From: an uncultured Deferribacteres bacterium
Lineage (GTDB): Bacteria; Zhuqueibacterota; JdFR-76; DREG01
Direction: 5' to 3'
Assembly: GCA_913009825.1 (NCBI GenBank)
Contig: CAJVYQ010000010.1
Span: 1 to 64,000, forward strand
Length of the DNA stretch: 64,000 bases
Positions 10,599 to 19,804 of this stretch are shown one piece after another. Under the pieces are notes generated by a model. The model did no database searches. It saw nothing but the letters and a program-made list of their open reading frames with translations, and was not told where the DNA came from. Each line of letters starts with the position of its first letter. Position 1 is the stretch's first letter. Position numbers and translations under genes: made by a program.

Positions 10599-10755
10599 GG
10601 TTTTCTCCTGCTTATGAGAATAATTTGATTTAACTTGGATAATAATTAAATGTAAATACAGGATGGTAAAATGTCAAGCTGAAAGTATAAAATCTTTCTT
10701 CCTGCTGTTTTTTGAACAAAGTCGAAGCTTTTTATCCGTAAAATTTCCGTAACTT

Positions 10756-10846
10756 GTGCCTGAACGAAAACCCCGCTTTTCTCTCATTCCCACCGTGCCT
10801 GAGGGATGACATTTCAGTTGCTATTTCATAGTTTTCATTAAGACAC
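10756..10846. repeat. Family-3 intergenic element (ends GTGCCTGAACGAAAAC / GTTTTCATTAAGACAC)
   Basis: Imperfect terminal inverted repeat; interior shares GTTGCTATTTCATAGTTTTC with 23671-23860. Confidence 0.6.
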
Positions 10847-10924
10847 TATTTAGCCACAGAAAAGAGATGGCGCAGAATTGGTTTCTTCCCGGTTAGGGAA
10901 TTTTTTCTGTATCCCCGTCCGCCT

Positions 10925-12751
10925 CTACATCCCCTGTATTTCCACCGTATGTTCACCGGGGAAAATGAGGTTGATGCGCAAATTTTTTGCCGGCTGACTC
11001 AGCATGTCACCCAGCATCAGCGGCATGGTGTGCTCCATGGCGCCGCCGGAAATTTTGATGGCATCCCCGGCGTGCCGGTAAACAGCGCTACCCGTTTTCA
11101 GATACAAATCATTTTCCGACGGATTTTTTACATAGCCCGGTAAATTGGTGTCCGGCATCTCATCTTTCTGCAAAATGTCCTCACCGTAAATTTCACCGGA
11201 CAATGGGAATTGCAACACAATCTGCGCCAACACCGGCAGTTCATCTCCGGATTCTTCGATGGCGCCGGAAGCATGAAAACGAAAAGATAGGCCGTTCATT
11301 ATTTCCGCAACGAACACCTGCCAGTTTATCCGGTTGCGATTGAGCGGCTGCCGCATGTCACGCTGCATATCCAAAGTTGATAGTGGCCGGTTCAGCGGCC
11401 CCATAAATTCAGCCTGCAAATCACGGGAGAGTTTCCAGTTAGCTCCCGCTTCCGTCAATTCCGAGGCAAAAACGGGTCCGGAGCCAAAATAAGACAAACT
11501 GCAAAAGAGGCCGGAAAGTTGTGCTTTCCCGTAACGCAATGTCGCGATTGCTTTGTTGAACGTCTGAATAGTTGCACTCAATTTCCCATGGCGGATTCGC
11601 ACAAATGGTGCGCCGTGGTTGTAGTGAGTGGCCAACACAGATGGATCATTCTTGTAAGGCAGCACCAACTTTTCAACTAGTGAACGCCGTTCGATCTGCA
11701 ATTTTTCATCGCCAAACCGTTTCACATAGTCGGCCGGCCACGGTTCCGGCTGCGGCCAGGAGAGGGATTGCGGCGGAAATAGCTGAATCCACGGCAGCAG
11801 ATCGGCCGTTGACGGTGTGAGATAGGATTGATCATCCTGTTGTAAGCGCAGAAAAGATGCCGAACATTTTTGCACCAGCATGGCGCTGAACGGGCCGGGC
11901 GAAAAAGCATGATACAGATAGGCGGATTCCAAAAACCGGGAGATATGCACTTTGACGCCGGCATCGTTTCTGGCGGAAATTTCCGTGACACCCCGGTCGT
12001 CTTCATGCACCAAAAAAGGCAGCATGCGTAAATTTCTCTCCGGCGCATAGAGCAATTCCGGTTTCTCCAGCGTATAAGCAGCGCTCATCAAACTGCGGTT
12101 GGCATGGTTGCTGTAGTTCATCGACCTTTCCATATATTCGCCGTCGCTGGAAAGATCGATCCCTTCCGCCAGCCATTCTTCGGCGTAATCCCGGGCTTTT
12201 TCATTGCCGAACAAACGCCACAGCCAACCCAGGCCCTGTACATTGCTCCAGCGGTGGTTGGGTGTGTGAATGCCGCCGTCAACCAGGCCGCTGCCGATGA
12301 AATTTGTCAGTTCCTCCAATTTAGGTAAAAAACCGGACAGACCGGGATGATCTTCCCGCCGCATCAATTCCAGAACAGGGCCAAAACCGTACATGGCAAA
12401 TCCGGTATCCGCCGGACTGGAAAAATTGCAGTAAATCATGGAAAGCAAACCCGATTGGGGCAGATTCCGGAACACAAAATCGACAGCCAGATCGATTTTC
12501 TCCAGCCAGTCCGAATTGTGAAAATAACGGGACAGCGGTTCCCGCCACAGAGACAGCGCTTTGGGAATGAACGGCAGCGAACCTTTATCGTGCCAGGCAA
12601 TATGAACCAGTCCGGAACCGTTCCAGGGGATGCCGCCATGTTCTTTTGTCCCCGGTTCCATGATCATGTCGTCGGCCCATTGTGTCATCCGTTTTTCCAG
12701 AACCGTAACAGTGGTTTGGTGAATCTGAATTAAAATTTGGTTTTGTATCAT
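10925..12751 (-). CDS. Large uncharacterised protein, possibly heparinase/polysaccharide-lyase-like
   Basis: Long ORF; likely start at ATG 12751 preceded by AGAGGAAAA; alpha/alpha-toroid-like N-terminal half is a guess. Confidence 0.5.
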   Translation of the reverse strand: MIQNQILIQIHQTTVTVLEKRMTQWADDMIMEPGTKEHGGIPWNGSGLVHIAWHDKGSLPFIPKALSLWREPLSRYFHNSDWLEKIDLAVDFVFRNLPQSGLLSMIYCNFSSPADTGFAMYGFGPVLELMRREDHPGLSGFLPKLEELTNFIGSGLVDGGIHTPNHRWSNVQGLGWLWRLFGNEKARDYAEEWLAEGIDLSSDGEYMERSMNYSNHANRSLMSAAYTLEKPELLYAPERNLRMLPFLVHEDDRGVTEISARNDAGVKVHISRFLESAYLYHAFSPGPFSAMLVQKCSASFLRLQQDDQSYLTPSTADLLPWIQLFPPQSLSWPQPEPWPADYVKRFGDEKLQIERRSLVEKLVLPYKNDPSVLATHYNHGAPFVRIRHGKLSATIQTFNKAIATLRYGKAQLSGLFCSLSYFGSGPVFASELTEAGANWKLSRDLQAEFMGPLNRPLSTLDMQRDMRQPLNRNRINWQVFVAEIMNGLSFRFHASGAIEESGDELPVLAQIVLQFPLSGEIYGEDILQKDEMPDTNLPGYVKNPSENDLYLKTGSAVYRHAGDAIKISGGAMEHTMPLMLGDMLSQPAKNLRINLIFPGEHTVEIQGM

Positions 12752-12998
12752 ATTTTCCTCTTTTCCTTGCCGGCTTGAATGGTTATAACAGAACTTCCGG
12801 CTATTAGTCATTAAAATTGCATAATAAAATAGAATTAATCATTGTTATATACAGGTGTGAATGTAAGTGACCGTTTATCAAAATTAATTAATTCACATTC
12901 TTGAAGCTAAGAAAAGCACTGCATAATAATGTAACTAAGTTGACCCGAGGGGCGCTGTTTGAAATCTAAATTTCAGAGCCCCGCATTAAGTTATTTTT

Positions 12999-13117
12999 AC
13001 CTTAATTGAGCGATTGCAGGGCGATTCGCTGAATCGCCAGCCGTATTTGTATTAAAAATGAAAATCCGTTTTGTAAAAAAAACAAGGTCAAAAACAAGAG
13101 AATCGCTCAATTCAGGT
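12999..13117. repeat. Family-1 119-bp element, copy A
   Basis: ACCTTAATTGAGCGATT ... AATCGCTCAATTCAGGT termini with internal GCGATTCGCTGAATCGC palindrome. Confidence 0.9.
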
Positions 13118-13205
13118 TTTAAATATGAACGTATGGTGCGCCGCAACCATCGGGCAACTTATTACAAACCGTTTGGGTTTTTATGAAAATGAAATTTATA
13201 TTCAA

Positions 13206-13799
13206 CTATAAAGATGATGAAATTCCTGTTAGCAAAAGCACTACCAAACCCAATACAAGATTAGTTTTGACAAGATTCAATGAAAATATTTGTAACCTTG
13301 CTGCTTTTGAAGATAATTCGGATGATTCAATTATTTGTGTGGACAACCCAACTATCCTGGGATTTAGTATTAGTCCCCTGTAAAAGTGTATTATGACCAT
13401 AGCGGCCACAAAAAGGTGTTTTATAAATATGACAATATTTACATAATTGTCAAAATCCAAAAATCCCGTGAAATTTTTATTATATTTTGTAATGATAATT
13501 CCCGTGATTATTAATACAATAATACTTATGTTAGCCATAAAAGTGAATCGTTTGCTTATATCTTTCATTAATTTGCTTACAAGAGATTTTGATTCTAAAA
13601 CTACTTTTGCTCCGGGAAGTATCACTAAAAGGATCATCACTATACCGCCAATCCATACAACTGTAGCTAAAATGTGTAGAAAGTTGCTCAAACTTTGTAT
13701 TACCAAATTCATTTTATCCCTCCATTTTGTTATTCGTGATATTAAAGTAAAGAGGATGCGGTTTATAGTTTTCAACCCCATCCCCTTCAGCAAAGCCAA
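13206..13799 (-). CDS. CopD-like/DUF4149-type integral membrane protein
   Basis: Four-TM pattern: LHILATVVWIGGIVMILLVILPGA ... FIKHLFVAAMVIIHFYRG. Confidence 0.6.
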   Translation of the reverse strand: MALLKGMGLKTINRILFTLISRITKWRDKMNLVIQSLSNFLHILATVVWIGGIVMILLVILPGAKVVLESKSLVSKLMKDISKRFTFMANISIIVLIITGIIITKYNKNFTGFLDFDNYVNIVIFIKHLFVAAMVIIHFYRGLILNPRIVGLSTQIIESSELSSKAARLQIFSLNLVKTNLVLGLVVLLLTGISSSL

Positions 13800-13811
13800 G
13801 CCACAGTTATC

Positions 13812-13913
13812 CTACTTCGAATTCCTGGCTTCTTTCTTGCTTTTTGTGGCTTTTTTGTCATTTTGTTTCGATGGAATACATCCGCAGCCACATGGATTCT
13901 TCTTGTCAGCCAT
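13812..13913 (-). CDS. 33-aa Cys-rich micro-protein MADKKNPCGCGCIPSKQNDKKATKSKKEARNSK
   Basis: Short ORF with good SD (GGAGGTG) upstream, in line with the downstream membrane gene; not in the supplied ORF track. Confidence 0.6.
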   Translation of the reverse strand: MADKKNPCGCGCIPSKQNDKKATKSKKEARNSK

Positions 13914-13975
13914 TTTCTTCACCTCCTTTATCTGGATTTTGATTCTTAATTTTGACATTTTATAATTTATTTATT

Positions 13976-14094
13976 ACCTGAATTGAGCGATTGCAGGGCG
14001 ATTCGCTGAATCGCAAACAGAATTTACACGAAAACCATAAACCCGTCTGGTAACAGTAACAAACTTAAAAACAAAAAAATCGCTCAATTCAGGT
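13976..14094. repeat. Family-1 119-bp element, copy B
   Basis: ACCTGAATTGAGCGATT ... AATCGCTCAATTCAGGT termini. Confidence 0.9.
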
Positions 14095-14112
14095 ATTATC
14101 AAGATAATTCAA

Positions 14113-14136
14113 TTAAGTATCTTAGCCAATACTTAA
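14113..14136. promoter_or_regulatory. Predicted ArsR-family operator TTAAGTATCTTAGCCAATACTTAA
   Basis: 24-bp inverted repeat, same architecture as 14592-14615. Confidence 0.65.
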
Positions 14137-14157
14137 TCATAAAAGCAAAAAAATTAC

Positions 14158-14571
14158 TTACTTCTTCTCGGACTCTATTTCTTTAATCCTTTCTCGTACA
14201 ATTTTAAGCTCATTTCCCATCTCTCTTTCATACTCTTTGAGAGATTCCAAACTTGAGCTTTTCATTTCTTCTTCTTTAAATTTACCGGTTCCTCCGCACC
14301 CGCAGGAGCAAATTTTATTTAATTCACGCCGGCAATTCTCTAATGCTTCTTCATCTAATGAATATGGAATCCAATATCCCTTTCTTTCGCTCCTAACAAG
14401 ACCGATTTGTTTTAATATTTTTAGGTGTTGTGATACCGCAGCCGGTGTTATGCCGACCAGTTTTGCAATTTCATTGGTGCCAAGGGGCCCTTTTGTTTTT
14501 AAATGTTCAATTATTCTGACCCTTGTTTCAACGCCTAATACTTTAAAGATATCAAATGGCTCGAAATTCAT
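14158..14571 (-). CDS. ArsR-family winged-helix transcriptional regulator with C-terminal Cys cluster
   Basis: LKTKGPLGTNEIAKLVGITPAAVSQHLKILKQIGLVRSERKGYWIPYSL; CSCGCGG motif. Confidence 0.88.
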   Translation of the reverse strand: MNFEPFDIFKVLGVETRVRIIEHLKTKGPLGTNEIAKLVGITPAAVSQHLKILKQIGLVRSERKGYWIPYSLDEEALENCRRELNKICSCGCGGTGKFKEEEMKSSSLESLKEYEREMGNELKIVRERIKEIESEKK

Positions 14572-14591
14572 AATAATAGATCTCTTTTTGG

Positions 14592-14615
14592 TTAAGTATT
14601 TTAGTTACTACTTAA
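14592..14615. promoter_or_regulatory. Predicted ArsR-family operator TTAAGTATTTTAGTTACTACTTAA upstream of arsR-like gene
   Basis: 24-bp inverted repeat just upstream of the regulator start. Confidence 0.7.
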
Positions 14616-14704
14616 TCATACAAATTAAAAATGATTTTGTCAAGTGTTTTTTTTAAAAAATTATGATAAGCAAATTTTGAAGAATTATGGTGTTATAAAA
14701 AAAC

Positions 14705-14902
14705 TGTAACTATTCAGGTTGCCCGCTAATATCGCTAAAAAACGCGAATCGTTAACTATTTTGTCCTATTCGTATGATTTCGTGTAATTCGCGGGCTGAA
14801 TAGGCAGACGATTTTTTCAATTTCTCTGCGCCCTCCGCGTCTCTGCGTTAAAAAAACAGGCGCTTTAAAACGCAGAGACGCAGAGAGCGCAAAGGAAGCG
14901 GA
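14705..14902. repeat. Copy 2 (inverted) of the 198-bp intergenic repeat
   Basis: ~3 mismatches to reverse complement of 1-198. Confidence 0.9.
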
Positions 14903-14933
14903 TTTGTTCAAAAAACTAAAGTGTTACGGTATT

Positions 14934-15052
14934 GTCACTACTCAGGCAGCCCGCGAAAGACTCAAAAAAAAACAGGAAAAAAGTTAGATGAGATATTTCG
15001 ATTGTTTCGTGCGCTTTCTGCCTGTGTCAGACAGACGTGAGCTGAATAGTTA
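14934..15052. repeat. Family-2 element (GTCACTACTCAGG ... GCTGAATAGTTA), adjacent to copy 2
   Basis: Degenerate terminal inverted repeats. Confidence 0.5.
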
Positions 15053-15205
15053 AAAACCAATTATTTCAACAAATTAAAATGTTATAAAAATATAGAACAA
15101 ATTTCCCCTAATTACGTAAACTTTATTTATGCCTGTTAACCTGTTTAATATTTTGAATGTTTTGCGGACATAAAAAGAATAATTCAATCGTAAACGGAGG
15201 TTTTA

Positions 15206-16243
15206 ATGTTACGTGGACTGAAACTACTTTCAATTATTTTTCTGTTGGCTGCCTTTTTTCATTCTGCCGTTGCCGAAGAGTCAAAAAAAAGTCTGGATTT
15301 GGCAATCGATGGTTACGGCCTTAGTATCGGCAACTCTAAAAATTTCACCGGATTGCGAATCAATTTCAGAGACAGGGGAGTGGAAAGGATCAATGGAATT
15401 AATCTCACGTTGTGGCGGCCAAAGGATAATGATGATGCAGTGTATCATGGAATCTCTCTCGGGCTAACGGCCGTAGGCGGTGGTGCGCTCAAAGGGATTT
15501 CAATTGGCGGCCTGGGCGTTGGTGCTAAAAAGGAGTTGTCCGGCGTCTCGGCGGGTTTGCTGGGCGTCGGTTCCGGCGGCAACATTTCCGGGATCGCAAT
15601 TGGCGGATTGGGCGCGGGCGCCGGAGGTTCAATTTCCGGCCTCGTAATTGGCGGGCTTGGCGCGGGCGCGGGCGGTGATATTAACGGTGTCTGTATCGGC
15701 GGATTGGGCGCCGGTGCAAGCGGCAATATCACCGGTCTTGCTATCGGCCTGCTTGGCGTTGGTTCCGGCGGAAGTATCAAAGGGATCACAATTGGCGGAA
15801 TGGGAGCCGGAGCATCCGCAAATATCTCCGGTTTCACTGTTGGCTTGTTAGGGATTGGCGCCGGGAAGAATTTAACCGGAATCAATATCGGCGGCATTGG
15901 CGTAGGTGCCGGCGGTGAGTTAAAAGGGATCACTATTTGCGGAATAGGCGCGGGATCGCCATCCATAAAAGGATTAACTATCGCCGGATTTGGTATTGGC
16001 GGTGAAAAAATTAAGGGGATAACACTTGCCATTGGCATGGTAAAGGTAGAAAAAGAGGGCAGATTGACCGGATTTTCTGCCAGTGCCTTTAATTTCAACA
16101 AGGGGAGGCAAAACGGAATTTCCATTGGGATCGTAAATTACGCTGTCCATTTGAACGGCATTCAAATAGGTTTGATTAATTATGTGAAGAACAATCCGAG
16201 AGGATTAAAAATTTTACCGCTTATCAATTTGCATTTTGATTAG
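15206..16243 (+). CDS. Secreted glycine-rich solenoid-repeat protein (16-aa tandem repeats)
   Basis: Signal peptide MLRGLKLLSIIFLLAAFFHSAVAEE; repeats GxxIGGLGxGAGGxIx at 16-aa period. Confidence 0.8.
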   Translation: MLRGLKLLSIIFLLAAFFHSAVAEESKKSLDLAIDGYGLSIGNSKNFTGLRINFRDRGVERINGINLTLWRPKDNDDAVYHGISLGLTAVGGGALKGISIGGLGVGAKKELSGVSAGLLGVGSGGNISGIAIGGLGAGAGGSISGLVIGGLGAGAGGDINGVCIGGLGAGASGNITGLAIGLLGVGSGGSIKGITIGGMGAGASANISGFTVGLLGIGAGKNLTGINIGGIGVGAGGELKGITICGIGAGSPSIKGLTIAGFGIGGEKIKGITLAIGMVKVEKEGRLTGFSASAFNFNKGRQNGISIGIVNYAVHLNGIQIGLINYVKNNPRGLKILPLINLHFD

Positions 16244-16368
16244 ATGTCCCTCCCGATATTTTTTGCTTGCGGTAGAAAGATGGAGAGTGGATGCCGGTGA
16301 AAAGAAAAAAGCGCCCGCTTGAGGGTGTACTTTCAGGCACTGGAGCTGGTTTGACTTTAGATTTAACT

Positions 16369-16486
16369 TACTGTAGTTTGGCAAAAACGTCATTCTGAGC
16401 GTAGCGAAGAATCTATTTCCCCCCACCGGAGATTCTTCGACAAGCTCAGAATGACACTCCCCTCTAAAATTTGCCAAACTACTATA
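16369..16486. repeat. MITE-like palindromic element
   Basis: TAGTTTGGCA ... TGCCAAACTA ends; internal GTCATTCTGAGC ... GCTCAGAATGAC stem. Confidence 0.8.
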
Positions 16487-16583
16487 AGTATATAAAGATT
16501 GCATAACAATTTAGTGCTTGAATGTTTCCTGATTGCAATGAAAAAAAACGTTATCATATCCTGCAACTTTATTCAGATAAAAT

Positions 16584-17090
16584 TCATAGGGATTTCCTTT
16601 TAGGAAAGACTAAAATGTCACCAATTTTTGTAGTTACAAAAATCATTAAAAAAATTCGCGTTATTGGTGTGATTTGCGGTTCAACTAATTCTCCCATTTC
16701 TGCCAAACTTTCCCCTTCTAATCTGGCCACAATGCGGGCAATGATGCCGAACAGACCCAGAAGGGCGCTCCAAACGACAAACAGGGTCAGTTTCAGCATC
16801 ACGTCAAATGCCGCCTGAAACAGATCGCTCAGTTGAGTGCGCGGTTTTTCCGCGACTTTTGTGATGAAATAGCCAAAAAGTACGGAAAAGAAAATAACCG
16901 GCAGCACATCTCCGTTTGCCATTGCGGCAATGGGATTTTCAGGAATGATGTGGATGAGCAGATCGGTGATGCTTTGCTGCGCTGCTGCAATTTGCTGTGG
17001 CGCCTTCTCCAGTCCGATATTTGCACCTTTGCCGGGTTAATTTTTCTGTCCCCATGAAGATCAGCAACGAGATCATCACCTTAATCGAGG
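16584..17090 (-). pseudogene. Remnant of a dicarboxylate/amino acid:cation (SDF/GltP) symporter
   Basis: ENPIAAMANGDVLPVIFFSVLFGYFITKVAEKPRTQLSDLFQAAFDVMLKLTLFVVWSALLGLFGIIARIVA resembles SDF; upstream in-frame stop/frameshift and missing C-terminal half. Confidence 0.7.
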
Positions 17091-17247
17091 CGTTGGGATG
17101 GCCTGCTTTCTCAGAGTAAAAGTGTCTGAACTTTTGTTCATCGATTAAAGGTAGTACTCTGTTCCGGTATGTGTAACTCCAATCATTCTGAGGAAGTACT
17201 GGATATGTGAAACAACTTCCAATATAATCGTATTGTATCCTGGATAG

Positions 17248-18630
17248 TTACGAATAGCTTTTATAAACCTCCCCGCCCGTTAAAAATTGCGCGCCTCTTC
17301 GCTGCAGTTCAACCAGCAAATCTTCATAAACTTCCCGCCAGCCGGCAAATTTATAGAGGGAAAAATAGTTGTTATGCCACAGAATAGTAAGTAGTCCGTT
17401 GAATTTTTGCACTTCATCAAACAGGTTCAGGATTTGGGCTGCGACCTTCTCCGGCGGTGTCTTTTGGTAAACGCGAAACGTGGTATCCATGGCCGTCAAC
17501 GGAATCTCCACAATCGGGTAAGCTTGTTTTTGGGAGAAATTGTACGGCGGGAAAGGAAAGGCGATGCCGTTGCGAAAACCGGGTTCTTCCGCAAATCCCA
17601 GTGTGGCATCGTACTGCAAACCGGCATCCGCAATCAGTGCAGGGCTTTTGGCGATATCATAATAAAGAATGTGAAATCGCACCCCTTTGGCCGGCACGCC
17701 GAGTCGCTGTAAATCTTCCCGCAGGTTGGCCGGAAGCAGGTGAGAGCCGACGCTGCCGTGCAGCCCGATCTCGCTGCCGGCTTCCCGGATGTTGCGCAGA
17801 ACCCGCCTGAGCTTTGCTGCGCGGATGTCGTAATCTGCATTGGAAAAACGGTCGGCAGCCATTTTGTTCATTTGGGCGGGTAGGTTTTCAATGACCGGTT
17901 TCGGCGATCTCCCTTTGCGCGGCAGAAAGAAGAAAGTGGAGCGAACGTTGTGTTTTTTCTCCAACGCCAAAATCTCCGCCAAATTGAACCAGACATCCCT
18001 GCCCGCTGCTTTTCGGGCCAGCAGTTTGAACGCATTAAACACCCGGCCGTTTTTTATTTCATGAAAGCCCCCTTCTTTCCAGCCGCTGCCAAGCAGGTCG
18101 ATGTCATGGGTCAGACAGACCGCTGCCTTTCTGTTGTCCCAAAGCCGGTTTTTCGGAGTGAAACGGGTAACCGCCCGGATGGCGGTGTTCAGGATATCGA
18201 AATAGTAATTCACCACGGGAGTCCGGGTGATGGCCAGTTTTTTCTGCAAACTCTCCTCGTACGGGAATCGCAGTGCGGAATGTCGACGCATGTAAACCTG
18301 TTCCTGCCACCCGCTCAAAAAGAAAAAAGCGGAAGCTAAAATATCATAATGGATGAAGGCTTTTCCGTCGTTGATCGAAAAAACAGGGGGGGAATCGGTT
18401 GCATCAAACAGAAAAGGGATCTGTTTGTTCTGCCACACTTTCCGGATCATCCTGCTTACGGGGGGCGGAACCATCATCTCAAAATAACTCAGGTCGCAAG
18501 CGGCGACATTAATTTTGCAGCCGGTGGTTCCGTACCCGATTTTAATATCGTCGGGAATGCGGTAAAGTGTGCGAAAATACGCCAAAACATATTCGATTTC
18601 CGGCTGCATGGCAAAAAGGAGTTTGGCCAA
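17248..18630 (-). CDS. Polysaccharide deacetylase-family protein
   Basis: CLTHDIDLLGSGWKEGG, EIGLHGSVGSHL, motifs of NodB-like fold. Confidence 0.75.
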   Translation of the reverse strand: MAKLLFAMQPEIEYVLAYFRTLYRIPDDIKIGYGTTGCKINVAACDLSYFEMMVPPPVSRMIRKVWQNKQIPFLFDATDSPPVFSINDGKAFIHYDILASAFFFLSGWQEQVYMRRHSALRFPYEESLQKKLAITRTPVVNYYFDILNTAIRAVTRFTPKNRLWDNRKAAVCLTHDIDLLGSGWKEGGFHEIKNGRVFNAFKLLARKAAGRDVWFNLAEILALEKKHNVRSTFFFLPRKGRSPKPVIENLPAQMNKMAADRFSNADYDIRAAKLRRVLRNIREAGSEIGLHGSVGSHLLPANLREDLQRLGVPAKGVRFHILYYDIAKSPALIADAGLQYDATLGFAEEPGFRNGIAFPFPPYNFSQKQAYPIVEIPLTAMDTTFRVYQKTPPEKVAAQILNLFDEVQKFNGLLTILWHNNYFSLYKFAGWREVYEDLLVELQRRGAQFLTGGEVYKSYS

Positions 18631-18635
18631 AAAAA

Positions 18636-19265
18636 TTAGCGAATCAGGGTTGCTTGCGGCCGCTGGATGTAGCCGTTTTTTTCCAGATAGTCCACAACCT
18701 GCAGCGCGTTGCGGTGCACTTCCGGCACTTCGGCAGTGTTGAGGACAATTTCCGGATTCTTCGGCGCTTCGTACGGATCATCCACGCCGGTAAAGCCTTT
18801 TATCTCGCCCGCTCTGGCTTTTTTGTACAGTCCCTTGGGATCCCGTTGCTCGCAGACGTCTACGGGACAATCGATGAACACTTCGATGAAATCACCTTTA
18901 CCCATGATGCCGCGGACAAAATCCCTGTCCTCGCGGTAGGGTGAAATAAAAGCGGTGCAAACGACGATGCCGGTATCCACAAATAGTTTGGCTACTTCAC
19001 CGATGCGCCGGATGTTCTCCTTGCGGTCATCGGCGGAAAAGCCCAGATTATTGTTTAAACCGTGACGCACATTATCGCCGTCCAGCACGTACGTTCGGAT
19101 GCGGCGGATATACAAAATGTACTCTACTTCCCGGGCTATAGTAGATTTGCCGCTGCTGGGCAGGCCGGTGAACCAGAGACAGGCGCTGCGATTACCGTTT
19201 AAGATTTCCCGGTCGTTTCTTTTGATGATACTGTCATGCCATACAATATTCGTGCTCTTTCCCAT
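18636..19265 (-). CDS. cysC: Adenylylsulfate (APS) kinase
   Basis: CLWFTGLPSSGKSTIAREVE, YVLDGDNVRHGLNNNLGFSADDRKENIRRIGEVAKLF, SPYREDRDFVR. Confidence 0.95.
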   Translation of the reverse strand: MGKSTNIVWHDSIIKRNDREILNGNRSACLWFTGLPSSGKSTIAREVEYILYIRRIRTYVLDGDNVRHGLNNNLGFSADDRKENIRRIGEVAKLFVDTGIVVCTAFISPYREDRDFVRGIMGKGDFIEVFIDCPVDVCEQRDPKGLYKKARAGEIKGFTGVDDPYEAPKNPEIVLNTAEVPEVHRNALQVVDYLEKNGYIQRPQATLIR

Positions 19266-19804
19266 TTCAATTCATCCTTTCATTTTCAATCAATTTTCCC
19301 CCATTTGTGGATTCTCCATGTGAGACCTGTTAGTAAATATTCGGTTATGAAGCATAAAAAAATAACCAAGGTTGCAATCATTTGGTTTTGTGAAAAACAT
19401 TCGGCGCATCATCTCTCCGGATGGTTACACAAATAATGTAAAATAAACAAATTATTTTTAATTTCAAGAAAAATATCTGATTAGGTTGAAGCTTCAGTGC
19501 TGATCACATACTAATCAAATAAATAGTTTAGCCACAGAAATGGTTCTGCTGATTATTTCCTGACAGGACTCCTTTCGAAGAGGGAAAAAACAACGAATTT
19601 AAATTTTAACGATGTATTCATTATATTGTTGATTCAGACTGTCTATATTTTCTAAAGTTAATAATAACAAGTCAATGAGCGATGAAAGCAGGAATCTTGT
19701 TCTTACACTTTGTTTATGTTAACTTTAGTCACTTCAAATTTTGGTTTACTCTAAACTTCATTCAGTCTGTTTTTCTGCTGCATTTTCATTTTTGCAGCCA
19801 ATTT

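Noticed and set aside
12999-13117. CRISPR-like direct repeats
   Set aside because: The repeats are dispersed, carry inverted termini and have no regular spacers or cas genes; better explained as small mobile elements.
15445-16125. 226-aa proline-rich ORF on the minus strand
   Set aside because: Antisense to the glycine-rich repeat gene; open only because GGC/GGN repeats read as Pro/Ala codons in reverse. The plus-strand frame has signal peptide, SD and repeat logic.
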